Shown: piece by piece, positions 1 through 8,510 of the stretch
Layout: the number at the start of each line of letters is the position of its first letter
Numbering within the stretch: the first letter of the stretch is position 1
Assembly: GCA_003265885.1 (NCBI GenBank)
Contig: QFBQ01000022.1
Coordinates: forward strand, 1 to 25,718
Length of the DNA: 25,718 nucleotides
Direction: 5' to 3'
DNA from: Candidatus Marinamargulisbacteria bacterium SCGC AG-343-D04
GTDB lineage: Bacteria; Margulisbacteria; Marinamargulisbacteria; GCA-2716485; GCA-002719695
The notes under the pieces: model-generated
The model's database searches: none
The model's input: only the letters and a program-made list of their open reading frames with translations
Told to the model about the DNA's origin: nothing
Made by a program: the position numbers and the translations under genes

Positions 1-75
1 AGTTTCACTGACTCGAGTTAGAAACGTGTCGTCTTGCTGAATATTGGCCAGCCCTAAATAAGGCTTCCAGGCCAT
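1..75 (-). CDS. Partial unknown gene, N-terminal 25 residues, runs off the left edge
   Basis: An open frame begins with ATG at 75 (minus strand) and stays open to the window edge; it starts MAWKPYLGLANIQQDD. An in-frame TGA lies two codons upstream, so ATG 75 is the first possible start in this frame. The sequence GAGGA directly abuts this ATG, too close for a normal ribosome site. A strong AGGAG sits 5 bases before another ATG at 124 in a different frame; that frame gives only 39 residues and stops at 5-7. Either the short frame is a leader translationally coupled to this gene, or there is a frameshift here. The composition looks protein-like but no family is recognisable from 25 residues. 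Confidence 0.35.
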   Translation of the reverse strand, partial: MAWKPYLGLANIQQDDTFLTRVSET

Positions 76-172
76 TCCTCAAATATTCTTTCAATAAAGA
101 AAAACACGCCTCTATAAAAAACATAGTTGCTCCTGTTAACATTAAAAATGTTCAATAGTACGTTTAAAATTA

Positions 173-193
173 GGTGAATGGCTTTTATTCACC
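173..193 (-). terminator. Possible hairpin terminator after the MBL hydrolase gene
   Basis: GGTGAAT at 173-179 pairs with ATTCACC at 187-193 (7-bp stem, 7-base loop). It lies 34 bases beyond the stop of the MBL-fold gene. On the minus strand it is followed by TAATTTTAAA, a poor T-run, so termination is only a suggestion. Confidence 0.3.
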
Positions 194-227
194 GTTTCGA
201 TTAAAGACTTCTCTGATGATTGACACT

Positions 228-1028
228 TTAAAAGTCGATCTCCATCCCATCATAAGAGAGCTCAATCGATGCAAGAAACTTCGAAGACTTTGCTGTCTTA
301 GATATATATTTTTTCAACTCACGATAGCTGTCTACACTTCGTTTAGGGTTATGATGAAACAGAACTAGCTGTTCAACCATGGCCTCATCAGAAAAAGCAC
401 AGACATCATCAACAAAACTATGCCCCCACCCTTTATACTTATCTCTATCTTCTTTATAGAAATGGGCATCATGAATTAATACGGTACTCTTTTTGATAAA
501 TTCAAAAAATGAAGACTTATTAGTTCGATCTAATTCGTTATCTGTGGCGTACACCACACTTTTGTCTCCCACAGAAAGTTTGTATGCATAAGCCTTTCCA
601 GTATGCTTAAGCTCATGACACTCTATTTGACAAGACGCAAAAGAAAGTTGTTCAGGAGTCTGAATATCAATGGAACATCTTAAACTATCTCTAGATAAGG
701 GAAAGAAGGGGGTGTTAAAAAGAGAATCTAACATCGCCTTAACCTGATTAGGATTTGGGTGGACTAAAATAATAGATGCATCATCTACAAATAATTTTGA
801 AAAGCTTAGAAGTCCACTAATGTGATCAAAATGAAAATGACTTAAAAATAAATATACGGGTTTATGAGTGGTTTTATAGTATAAATCCAAAACTGAAAGC
901 CCAGATCCCCCGTCAAACACTATAAGAGCTTCCTCTGTCTCAATAGAGACACAGGGGGTATGAAAACTTTTTTTATCTACAGAAACATACGGGTAAGACC
1001 CTTGAACTCCCCAAAATTTAATTATCAT
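228..1028 (-). CDS. Metallo-beta-lactamase-fold hydrolase
   Basis: This 266-residue cytosolic protein has the metallo-beta-lactamase fold. The N-terminus MIIKFWGVQGSYP matches the usual opening of the RNase Z/phosphodiesterase-like branch (FWGVRGSIP). The metal-binding HxHxDH motif reads HFHFDH (H64, H66, D68, H69). Later ligand regions are ATDNE, HDAHF, GHS and a C-terminal LFHHNP. Members hydrolyse phosphodiester bonds in RNA or cyclic nucleotides; the substrate here cannot be told from sequence. I chose ATG 1028 over an upstream TTG at 1052 because homologues begin with this FWGV strand; no clear Shine-Dalgarno precedes either. The gene lies 48 bp downstream of the amidase gene on the same strand and may be co-transcribed with it. 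There is no signal peptide. Confidence 0.8.
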   Translation of the reverse strand: MIIKFWGVQGSYPYVSVDKKSFHTPCVSIETEEALIVFDGGSGLSVLDLYYKTTHKPVYLFLSHFHFDHISGLLSFSKLFVDDASIILVHPNPNQVKAMLDSLFNTPFFPLSRDSLRCSIDIQTPEQLSFASCQIECHELKHTGKAYAYKLSVGDKSVVYATDNELDRTNKSSFFEFIKKSTVLIHDAHFYKEDRDKYKGWGHSFVDDVCAFSDEAMVEQLVLFHHNPKRSVDSYRELKKYISKTAKSSKFLASIELSYDGMEIDF

Positions 1029-1076
1029 AAATCTAGAATACCACAAATACAAATAAATTATGCATCAAACATAGTC

Positions 1077-3206
1077 TTAGTTGTATTTAAAATAGTTCTT
1101 TAGGCCCTGAAACAAAGAGCGTGCAATTTTTTCTCTATATTCTGGTTTCGTTAATAATTTCTTTTCTTTTGGATTTGTAATAAAAAGTGGCTCAACTAAA
1201 CTGGCTGGCATCTTGGTGTTTCGAAGCACAAAAAACCTGCCTCTTTTAACTCCATTGCTTTTTAATTTGAGATCTCGTTTTAATTGTTTTTGAATATGAT
1301 ATGCAAGCTTCTTGTCTTTATGTTTATAATAATAGGTTGCAGACCCATGGGCTTTTTTTGAAGTAAATGAATTCAAATGCACACTTAAAAACAAGTCCGC
1401 CTTGTTATTGTTCGCTATACGAATACGCCTGTGAAGTGATTTGCTTGCATCACTTTTACGCGTCATAATGACATAGGCCCCTTCTTTTTCCAGTAATGTT
1501 TTTAATTTTAGTGCAATATCTAAAGTATAGTTCTTTTCATAAATCGTTTTATACACCGCTCCAGGATCAGCACCTCCATGCCCTGCATCAACAATAATCA
1601 CTTTGTTTTTTAATGTTCGTTTAGATGTTGATCTCTTTTTTTTATGACGTTTTTTAGAAGAGGCCACTACAGGCTTTGTTTTTATAGTAGGTGTGGATGG
1701 AATTTTAATCTTAAATATATCCTTTTTTTGGCTTCTCTTATACTCTGGAATCTTTTCTTTAAAATCAATGACGACACGAGTCACCAATGGGTTTTGAGAT
1801 AATTGAGAACTACGAATAGATATGATCTCATTGGAATTTACACGTTTTAATTGTGGTAAAGAATTCAACGTTTCTGGGAAATCCATAATTAGCTTATTCT
1901 TTTCCTTGATAATTGAAGGTGGATTAATATGAACTCCACTGATGATAATCTCCGTCGATTTTAATGAGGGCTTAAGAGATATCTCATTAAGGACTGTGTT
2001 AATTTGTAGATCTGTTCCGCTCTGTTGGTTTATAGCCTGCAGTATCAAGGGCTGTGTAAACTCACATTGGATAAGAACGTTTTTTTTGCTTTCAGAAAAA
2101 TTCTTTTGATGCGTTTGTTCATAGGTATAATTAATATTTTTCATAGTGATGCTGCTTAGCAAGGGTTCCGTTGTCGGCTTAAGACGAATAGGTGCAAAAG
2201 AAGTTGCATAATTTACAATAAACGACTGTGTTAAAGAACTATCTGAGGTGGAAAACTCTTTTGTCTTTACAGGGTGCCTGGAAATAATAGTGAACTTTGA
2301 AAACTTATCTCCTTTGTTTACTTCGACAGCATGAATATTGCTTAATAGATCGAGAGAGGACGAAAAGGAATTGTAGTCTATCGAATAATCTAAAAACGTA
2401 AATAAAGATCGTAGTGGAAACCATACACGATCACCCTCTTGATACAACGATCTTTCAGCCATAAACTCCCACTTTCCGTGGCGAGAGGCCATGCTCCATA
2501 AACGAGAGTTTAAAGGGATACTGTATGTAAAATCGTTATAGGCCAGGGACATAATATTTTGACTAACAGTCACTTGGTACCCCAGCTCAAGCAAAAGATC
2601 CTTTGCCTCGACAAAATAAATATCATGTCGTTCTTGAATACGGTCTTTCAAGGGATAACTTATATGTTGATGCCGAATAGATAGCTCCGGCGAGAGCCGT
2701 TTCGGAAGAAGGCTTGAATCTGATTTGATAGAATGAAAGGTTGCGTAAGGGGAAGATGATGTTGTAAACAAAGCCTTGTTTTCCAAAGAAATGACTCGTT
2801 GCTTAGATGACATATCCCCTGGAATACTTGTGGAAATATTAAAGAAACGAAAAAGATCTTTCATGGGAACATATAACGTAGAATGATGATAAAATGTAGG
2901 TGATTCAAAAAAATGAATAGATTTATTCACCCATACCTCTGACGAGCGATTAACGACAAAAAGTTCTGTAGACGACGATTTCAAGAAATACCCGTCTTGT
3001 TTATGGCTATAGCGAATGGATAAACGAGGAATTAACTTTTTGATTTCAAAAAGTGGGAAATATAACACATTATCCTGGGATAACAAGGAAATGTTAAGCG
3101 TAGATGAGTGCTGGTTAAAATCTATCTTAACATCTTTATATTCTGTATAGGAAAACAATAAAGACGTAGAAAAGAAAAAAAGAAGAAAAAATAAACGGCA
3201 AATCAT
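1077..3206 (-). CDS. N-acetylmuramoyl-L-alanine amidase with duplicated N-terminal modules
   Basis: A secreted peptidoglycan hydrolase of 709 residues that would cut the amide bond between MurNAc and L-alanine. Residues 1-20 form a Sec-type signal peptide (very hydrophobic, ending LLFSY). Two segments, about 25-145 and 190-290, look like copper-amine-oxidase-N-type stalk modules, each with a paired 'YFPL...KKL / YVPMKDLFRFF' pattern. Two beta-rich AMIN-like regions follow (about 293-420 and 425-505). A Lys/Arg/Ser-rich linker (510-535) leads to the Amidase_3 domain (536-709). Expected zinc ligands and catalytic acid are present: H543 in DAGHGG, E557 in YEKN, H610 in SVHLN and E672 in SLVEPLF. 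AMIN domains normally direct such enzymes to the septum or wall. ATG 3206 fits the signal peptide; the ribosome site is weak. It resembles AmiC but the modular N-terminus is different, so no symbol is given. Confidence 0.9.
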   Translation of the reverse strand: MICRLFFLLFFFSTSLLFSYTEYKDVKIDFNQHSSTLNISLLSQDNVLYFPLFEIKKLIPRLSIRYSHKQDGYFLKSSSTELFVVNRSSEVWVNKSIHFFESPTFYHHSTLYVPMKDLFRFFNISTSIPGDMSSKQRVISLENKALFTTSSSPYATFHSIKSDSSLLPKRLSPELSIRHQHISYPLKDRIQERHDIYFVEAKDLLLELGYQVTVSQNIMSLAYNDFTYSIPLNSRLWSMASRHGKWEFMAERSLYQEGDRVWFPLRSLFTFLDYSIDYNSFSSSLDLLSNIHAVEVNKGDKFSKFTIISRHPVKTKEFSTSDSSLTQSFIVNYATSFAPIRLKPTTEPLLSSITMKNINYTYEQTHQKNFSESKKNVLIQCEFTQPLILQAINQQSGTDLQINTVLNEISLKPSLKSTEIIISGVHINPPSIIKEKNKLIMDFPETLNSLPQLKRVNSNEIISIRSSQLSQNPLVTRVVIDFKEKIPEYKRSQKKDIFKIKIPSTPTIKTKPVVASSKKRHKKKRSTSKRTLKNKVIIVDAGHGGADPGAVYKTIYEKNYTLDIALKLKTLLEKEGAYVIMTRKSDASKSLHRRIRIANNNKADLFLSVHLNSFTSKKAHGSATYYYKHKDKKLAYHIQKQLKRDLKLKSNGVKRGRFFVLRNTKMPASLVEPLFITNPKEKKLLTKPEYREKIARSLFQGLKNYFKYN

Positions 3207-3289
3207 ACTGTATATTCTAGAGTAAAATCTCGTTGAAACAAATAGATTAATTTTTCGTTTGATTAGTATTGTCTATTCGCATCCACATG

Positions 3290-6200
3290 TTAAACCATGG
3301 ATAAAAGAGCTCGTTTAAATGCATCTTTGTCGTCTACCATATCCCCTACACATAGTTTCGCTCTTCTACCTTTTTTAATGACAAAAAATTTCCCCCAAAA
3401 ATCATCTATGCGTGATACCTTCTCTTCCACTGAATATTTTTTTGTCGTGAGATCCTCTTTAAGAGAAAGAAAGGCTTGTTTCACTTGTAAATAAAAGTAC
3501 TCATCAGTACTTAAAAGATCATCTCTATCTCCCAAGGCAGCCCAAAGAAAACAACTCATAGTTAGTTTGTTTGTCTCCTGAACAGAGAACCTAGGTTTCT
3601 GAGCTATCTCTCGATATTTTTCAGCTAACTTACCACAGGCATACTGACATCCGTTCTCGGCAGAAACATAAAGATAGAGACCTTGTTTAGAAACAATCTG
3701 GTGATCGACTACACATCTTTTAACTGCTAGTTTTAAGTATTCTTGATCATGATCAACTCTATCAATAGCATCCATCCAAACACCAGCTCTTAGATTTCTT
3801 TTGAATAAACATTTAATATGTCGTTCGAATTTTTCAGAACAATCTAGAACGTATTTAACTCCGGATAAATCTTGAGAAGCTAAAACTTCATCCATCAGCG
3901 TTGTAATCGTTTTTTCTGGACATTTAATACCTAAAACCTTAGACATTCCAGACATCCAGCCGTTTTCATGAAAAAGCTGCAATATGTCCTTATTCACATG
4001 TTTAGATTTAAGTTTTTTTGCTCGAATTAAAAAACCTAAAGCTCTAGACGAGTCTTCCTCATGTTTACCTAGATATATACAGGCTTTTTCATGGATGTCT
4101 CTATGCTCATCTGAGAATGTTATGTTTTCGATTAATGCAGCCACTATCCTTTCTTTATTTTTACTTCCTATTCTAAATTTCAACATTCCTGCTTTAGTCC
4201 TAAATTTACTATTATCTCCAGACTCCAGTAGGTTTTCCAATATCTCTATTTTCACGGCATCACATACTTCAGATAAATAGCTACATACCTGATCCAGTCT
4301 AGTCTCCATTGATCCCTCTATCTCCTCGAACGAAAATCCTTCATCAACATAAACTTTTGAGTCCGCATAAACATCTAACTCTTCGACTACAACAGTCCCT
4401 ATAGTAGCTATTAACTTCACCTCCTTTTCAACGTCCGCTTTTAACAGTTTATTTAAAATCTTTAAAGCTAGCGGTGCTTTCTTTAACTGTTTCGAGTAGT
4501 GTGTTTCTGCTAGTAACTCTGTTGCTTTTAACAAAAAAGCCTCTGGAGATCCCAGTTTGTAAGCAAGTTTGACTACATTTTCGTCAATCTTACCCAAGTT
4601 ATTCCATAAATAATACATAAATTGTGTGAGCGCCTTGATAAGAGTGTTCAATTTTACTTTATCGCTTCTTTTTATTGCGTCTACAAAAGTCTCAATATCT
4701 ATGGATTTCGTTAAAAACCCTGTTAGCCTCTCGCTAAGAAAAATAGCTCCATCTCTATCGCCGCCAAAATCGATTACCCACAGACTCAACACTTCTGCAT
4801 AAAGACTTATGTCTATTTGATCCCTTTTTTCCAGAATCTTGATTAAGACCCCTCTATACTCAGTTTCCAAAGGAGAGTTGATCATTTTCTGTAATAAATT
4901 AAGAGTTCCTTCATCTTGAACAATTTTGATTAATATTGTTACATCTTTATTGCGTATTGCTTCTAAAAGAAACATAACAGCAAAATCTTTATAATCTCTC
5001 CCCAGACACTCCAGGCACCTTTTTAACAAATCTTCGTCTGTAAACCCTCCTTGAGGTGTTTTTTTCAGAAATTCGATAGCACGAATATCTCCTATTTCAA
5101 AACAAGACTTTGCTATACCCAACAAATCTTCTGCGCTACCCTCAATCATTTTAAACATGGCCTGATAAGGAGTAAGTCCTTTGAAAGGGTTTGATGGATG
5201 CTTTTTAAGGTTGGTTAACATTGCTAATGTATCTCCTAATTCAAAGCTATCAAACCTTTTTTTTCCAATAGAAATAATGCCTCCATCTAACATATGTATA
5301 GACTCAAGAATAGCATCTTCATCATCACTAAAAAGACATATACTAGCGAAAAGTTTTTTAGCTTCTTGGCTTTTATTACCTTTAATCTTTAGTACTGTTT
5401 CTTGAAACCTGTCGGATTCCAGAATTTTACCAATGTCGTCATGTTCGGCTAACACAAGATCTTTTAACAGACTCTTTCCTTCTAAAACATCTGCTTTACT
5501 CCAAAATTCTAAAGCACGTATATCTTCTATTTCAAAACAAGCCTTTGCTATGGCAGACAAATCTTCTGCGCTACCCTCAATCATTTTAAACATGGCCTGA
5601 TAAGGAGTAAGTCCTTTGAAAGGGTTTGATGGATGCTTTTTAAGGTTGCTTAACATTGCTAATGTATCTCCTAATTCAAAGCTATCAAACGTTTTTTTTC
5701 CAATAGAAATAGTACCTCCCTCTAGCATATTTATAGACTCAAGAATAGCATCTTCATCATCATCAAAAAGACATATGCTTGCTAAAAGTTGTTTAGCTTC
5801 TTGGCTTTTATTATCTTTCAGTTGTCTTAATGTTTCGTGAAACTCCTCTGATTCCCGAATCTTACTCATTCCGTCACCATTAGATTGTATAAGCTCTTGC
5901 AGTGTTTTATTTGCCTTGGCAATAACTTCCTGTTCAGCCCTCTCCTTTTTCAATAGAGATACCTGTAGTGCTTGCTCACTCTGAATAATTGTTTCTCGAT
6001 CAAAAAATTCTTTAATTTCTTTAATTGCACAAACAAATGTTCTTCTATTTTTTGTAATATCCGGATTAACTTTTTTTACTTTACATTCAATAGAAGCTCT
6101 GACAGACTCTCTATATTCCTCTGGAACTAGGTCCATTAATTTTGAACAAACGTCACCCCATCTTAGTTCCCTAATCTTATCTGCGGAGAAATACTCCTTT

Positions 6201-6997
6201 AATATGTAAATCAGACCTTGTATATTCTCAAAAAAATCATCTACTGTTTTCACATACTCCGAATTTACTCTTTCAAAAAATTCATCTAGCTTCAAACCTT
6301 CAAGTTCTTCTCTGGAAATTTTCCACGACTTTTCTTTTCTCTCCCGGTAGCTCCCTCCTGCTACGACTGAAGAGTCAATACCTTCTGCTACTGAATCGCA
6401 TATTTTAGGAGGAGTTATCTCTAAAATAGGCAAAACTGTTTCTAAGTAAGCTCTATCTGCCTCATAACAATCCGTTGTTTCATTACGAAACTTACGCTTC
6501 AAAAGAGAGACATAGCGTGATTGACTATGATCTCTCGGCTTCAAGTTGTCTACAAAAACAACAGCTGTTAGTTCTGTATCAACAGCTATTCTAATTCTCA
6601 AATGCTCTTGCTCTAAACTGGAATTCGGTTTATATATAATTAAACCTTCCACGACCCCATCATTCTTCTTTTGTAATTCAGTAAAAACAGTACACAGAGT
6701 TTCAAGTTCGTCTACCGACAATTTATGTAAATCACTTTTTTTATAATTGAGCTGTATAGATCGAGTTAAAAATCCTTTATCCCTCAAATCCTCATATCGA
6801 GGCAATTGTAAGTACAGCTGAAGACATTCTTTGATTTTAGAAAACTGAGAAATCTGAGTCTTCTTCATGTCGTCATAGATTAGACTATATTCTTCTCCTG
6901 TTACTACTCTTTTTAATAGAGACTCTGTTTTTGAATTCGAGTCACTCGGATCAAACGGTCTTCCACGAGTTGATCGAGAGCCCCCTACTAAAGCCAT
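3290..6997 (-). CDS. Large unrecognised helical-repeat protein (1,235 residues)
   Basis: I do not recognise a named family. The protein is almost entirely predicted alpha-helical, soluble, without signal peptide or membrane segments. A basic, Ser/Gly-rich N-terminus (MALVGGSRSTRGRPF) is followed by helices, then a short coiled-coil-like stretch near 345-370. Two tandem 145-residue units lie at about 376-496 and 521-641, with shared cores such as FELGDTLAML and NPFKGLTPYQAMFKMIEGSA. The remaining 600 residues are degenerate helical repeats. The region about 1140-1190 (YVSAENGCQYACGKLAEKYRE) resembles SEL1/TPR units, in line with other SEL1 genes in the window. ATG 6997 is the first start; AGTGGGAT upstream is a weak ribosome site. 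It lies 83 bp upstream of the amidase gene and 147 bp downstream of the DUF721 gene. A host-directed or scaffold role is possible but unproven. Confidence 0.75.
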   Translation of the reverse strand: MALVGGSRSTRGRPFDPSDSNSKTESLLKRVVTGEEYSLIYDDMKKTQISQFSKIKECLQLYLQLPRYEDLRDKGFLTRSIQLNYKKSDLHKLSVDELETLCTVFTELQKKNDGVVEGLIIYKPNSSLEQEHLRIRIAVDTELTAVVFVDNLKPRDHSQSRYVSLLKRKFRNETTDCYEADRAYLETVLPILEITPPKICDSVAEGIDSSVVAGGSYRERKEKSWKISREELEGLKLDEFFERVNSEYVKTVDDFFENIQGLIYILKEYFSADKIRELRWGDVCSKLMDLVPEEYRESVRASIECKVKKVNPDITKNRRTFVCAIKEIKEFFDRETIIQSEQALQVSLLKKERAEQEVIAKANKTLQELIQSNGDGMSKIRESEEFHETLRQLKDNKSQEAKQLLASICLFDDDEDAILESINMLEGGTISIGKKTFDSFELGDTLAMLSNLKKHPSNPFKGLTPYQAMFKMIEGSAEDLSAIAKACFEIEDIRALEFWSKADVLEGKSLLKDLVLAEHDDIGKILESDRFQETVLKIKGNKSQEAKKLFASICLFSDDEDAILESIHMLDGGIISIGKKRFDSFELGDTLAMLTNLKKHPSNPFKGLTPYQAMFKMIEGSAEDLLGIAKSCFEIGDIRAIEFLKKTPQGGFTDEDLLKRCLECLGRDYKDFAVMFLLEAIRNKDVTILIKIVQDEGTLNLLQKMINSPLETEYRGVLIKILEKRDQIDISLYAEVLSLWVIDFGGDRDGAIFLSERLTGFLTKSIDIETFVDAIKRSDKVKLNTLIKALTQFMYYLWNNLGKIDENVVKLAYKLGSPEAFLLKATELLAETHYSKQLKKAPLALKILNKLLKADVEKEVKLIATIGTVVVEELDVYADSKVYVDEGFSFEEIEGSMETRLDQVCSYLSEVCDAVKIEILENLLESGDNSKFRTKAGMLKFRIGSKNKERIVAALIENITFSDEHRDIHEKACIYLGKHEEDSSRALGFLIRAKKLKSKHVNKDILQLFHENGWMSGMSKVLGIKCPEKTITTLMDEVLASQDLSGVKYVLDCSEKFERHIKCLFKRNLRAGVWMDAIDRVDHDQEYLKLAVKRCVVDHQIVSKQGLYLYVSAENGCQYACGKLAEKYREIAQKPRFSVQETNKLTMSCFLWAALGDRDDLLSTDEYFYLQVKQAFLSLKEDLTTKKYSVEEKVSRIDDFWGKFFVIKKGRRAKLCVGDMVDDKDAFKRALLSMV
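5075..5436 (-). repeat. Internal tandem duplication, copy B
   Basis: C-terminal copy of a duplicated coding segment, 435 bp (145 codons) away from copy A at 5510-5871. The core 5123-5275 matches 5558-5710 with about two mismatches; the flanks diverge more. Confidence 0.9.
5510..5871 (-). repeat. Internal tandem duplication, copy A
   Basis: N-terminal copy of the duplicated segment, in frame with copy B. It encodes the FDSFELGDTLAML and FKGLTPYQAMFKM cores seen again 145 residues later. Confidence 0.9.
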
Positions 6998-7144
6998 GAT
7001 CCCACTACTAAAAATAAAACAAAATTAACCATATATTTCATTATCGAAAAAAAATAAAAAAAATTTCATATTTTTCAATATAAAACGCCATCACACTTCT
7101 CTTATCTTTCTTTAAAGTTCTAGATATGTGAATTAAAAGAGACT

Positions 7145-7432
7145 CTACTGCTGTACTATTTTGATATGTTTTATTTTCTTCTTTCTGTCTAAAGCCGTGT
7201 TGATTTTTTTTATAATTTCTTGTTCAAAGAGCTTTATTTCGCTATACCAACACGGGTTAAGAGTTGAAATCACGCAGGTTTCCCCCCTGATAAATGAAAA
7301 GATTAATTGTTTCGCCAACATATCCCCGACAATAGTCGGCCACTGTTTAAGGACCAACTGACTCCTCACTAAGTCTTGTTGAACATTTTTATCGATCTTA
7401 AGTTGGTCACCTAACGGTTTAAAGGGGCTCAT
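7145..7432 (-). CDS. DUF721 / DciA-like protein
   Basis: A 95-residue protein in the position and of the size expected for the DUF721 family (DciA), which in many bacteria lacking DnaC helps load the replicative helicase DnaB. Visible features are WPTIVGDMLAKQ, which matches the family's W-x-x-(I/V)-V-G core, and the following strand with LNPCWYSEIKLFEQEI, corresponding to the usual 'ATSSxWAxEL' region. Its first 14 bases overlap the 3' end of recF, so translation is likely coupled. This order (dnaA, dnaN, recF, DUF721) is known from several phyla. gyrB, which often follows, is absent here. The assignment rests on short motifs plus context. Confidence 0.7.
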   Translation of the reverse strand: MSPFKPLGDQLKIDKNVQQDLVRSQLVLKQWPTIVGDMLAKQLIFSFIRGETCVISTLNPCWYSEIKLFEQEIIKKINTALDRKKKIKHIKIVQQ

Positions 7433-8510
7433 GCATTAACTCTCCATGGGTTATTTTATATATTTTTTTATTCTCAAAGAAGGGGTGATGTTCTTTTTCT
7501 GTTGTCGCATAAAACACCTGCCCCGTCTCGCCTAGATGCGTTAATAAGTTTTTGGTGTTGTCTCGGTCTATCTCTGCAAAGACATCATCCAATAAATAGA
7601 TGATACCTTTCTTTTTCTGAGCACTTAACTCACATTGCGCTTTTTTTATTAATATAGCAATACCTCTATTAATCCCTCTAGAGAAATGATCGTAACAATT
7701 TTTCTCATTAATTAGGACGCGATAGTCGTCTCTATGGGGTCCAGATAGTGTGTAGCCTACTATTTTTTCTTTTTCTATGTCTCTGTCTAACATTTCCGCA
7801 AAACGTTCCTCATAGGCATCATCATCGCCGTCTATTCTATGAGTATCATAGACTATACCTACGACTTCGTTTGCATAAAAATTTAAGATCTGTACATCTT
7901 TCTTGAGGCTTTCTTCTAATAGAGCTACTCCTCTTTTTCGATACCTCACGATCTGCCCCCCCCACCTTACTAACTCGGCATTAAAAATAGTGATCATGTG
8001 GTGATCGCAGTTCTCATGTTTAAGATATTTATTTCTCTGTCTTAGCTGTTTTTCATAGTTTTTTAATACACGTATATATCCCTCGAAATAATCGCCACAG
8101 AAGGTGTCTAGATAGCGTCTTCTAAAATAGGGGTCTTTTTGAAAGAGATGTAAAATATCTGCGGAGATATAGTCAGCGGTATAGTTTTTTATCGGATTTC
8201 TTCGAACTTTTTTCTGATTTAGCCATTGCTCCTTTTTTCCTTCTTGGTTGAAGGAGGCGTATAGTCTGTTTCGTTGATCGTCTTGCTCAAAATCGATTCC
8301 AATAATACAGGAAGACTGATTATATTGAATCACAGTTTCTATCTCCTCTTGAATGGGAGATGATCGGTGAATGGCTAGGTAAATGCCTTCTAAGATGCTA
8401 GTTTTTCCATGATTATTAGAACCAAAGATATAGCAATGCTTATGAGACTCTAATGAAACCGTTGTTTCTTTTAAGTTTCGTACACCTTTTAGCCAAACTT
8501 TTTTTATCAC
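7419..8510 (-). CDS. recF: DNA replication and repair protein RecF
   Basis: RecF is an SMC-like ATPase that binds gapped DNA and, with RecO and RecR, helps load RecA at stalled forks. At 363 residues it is of normal length. The Walker A motif is GSNNHGKT (30-37), the ABC signature region is LSGPHRDD, and the Walker B/D-loop is IIYLLDDVFAEID. Translation starts at GTG 8510, which directly abuts the TAG stop of dnaN with no gap (TAGGTG), so its translation probably depends on dnaN termination. It overlaps the DUF721 gene by 14 bases. Confidence 0.95.
   Translation of the reverse strand: MIKKVWLKGVRNLKETTVSLESHKHCYIFGSNNHGKTSILEGIYLAIHRSSPIQEEIETVIQYNQSSCIIGIDFEQDDQRNRLYASFNQEGKKEQWLNQKKVRRNPIKNYTADYISADILHLFQKDPYFRRRYLDTFCGDYFEGYIRVLKNYEKQLRQRNKYLKHENCDHHMITIFNAELVRWGGQIVRYRKRGVALLEESLKKDVQILNFYANEVVGIVYDTHRIDGDDDAYEERFAEMLDRDIEKEKIVGYTLSGPHRDDYRVLINEKNCYDHFSRGINRGIAILIKKAQCELSAQKKKGIIYLLDDVFAEIDRDNTKNLLTHLGETGQVFYATTEKEHHPFFENKKIYKITHGELMHEPL

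Noticed and set aside
3984..5840. Several plus-strand frames of 65-98 codons opposite the large repeat protein
   Set aside because: They lie entirely antisense to a 1,235-codon frame and two of them are copies only because the underlying gene is duplicated.
5830..5850. Palindrome resembling parS inside the 1,235-residue protein gene
   Set aside because: It reads GTTTCGTGAAAC, lacking the central CACGTG, so it is not a ParB site.
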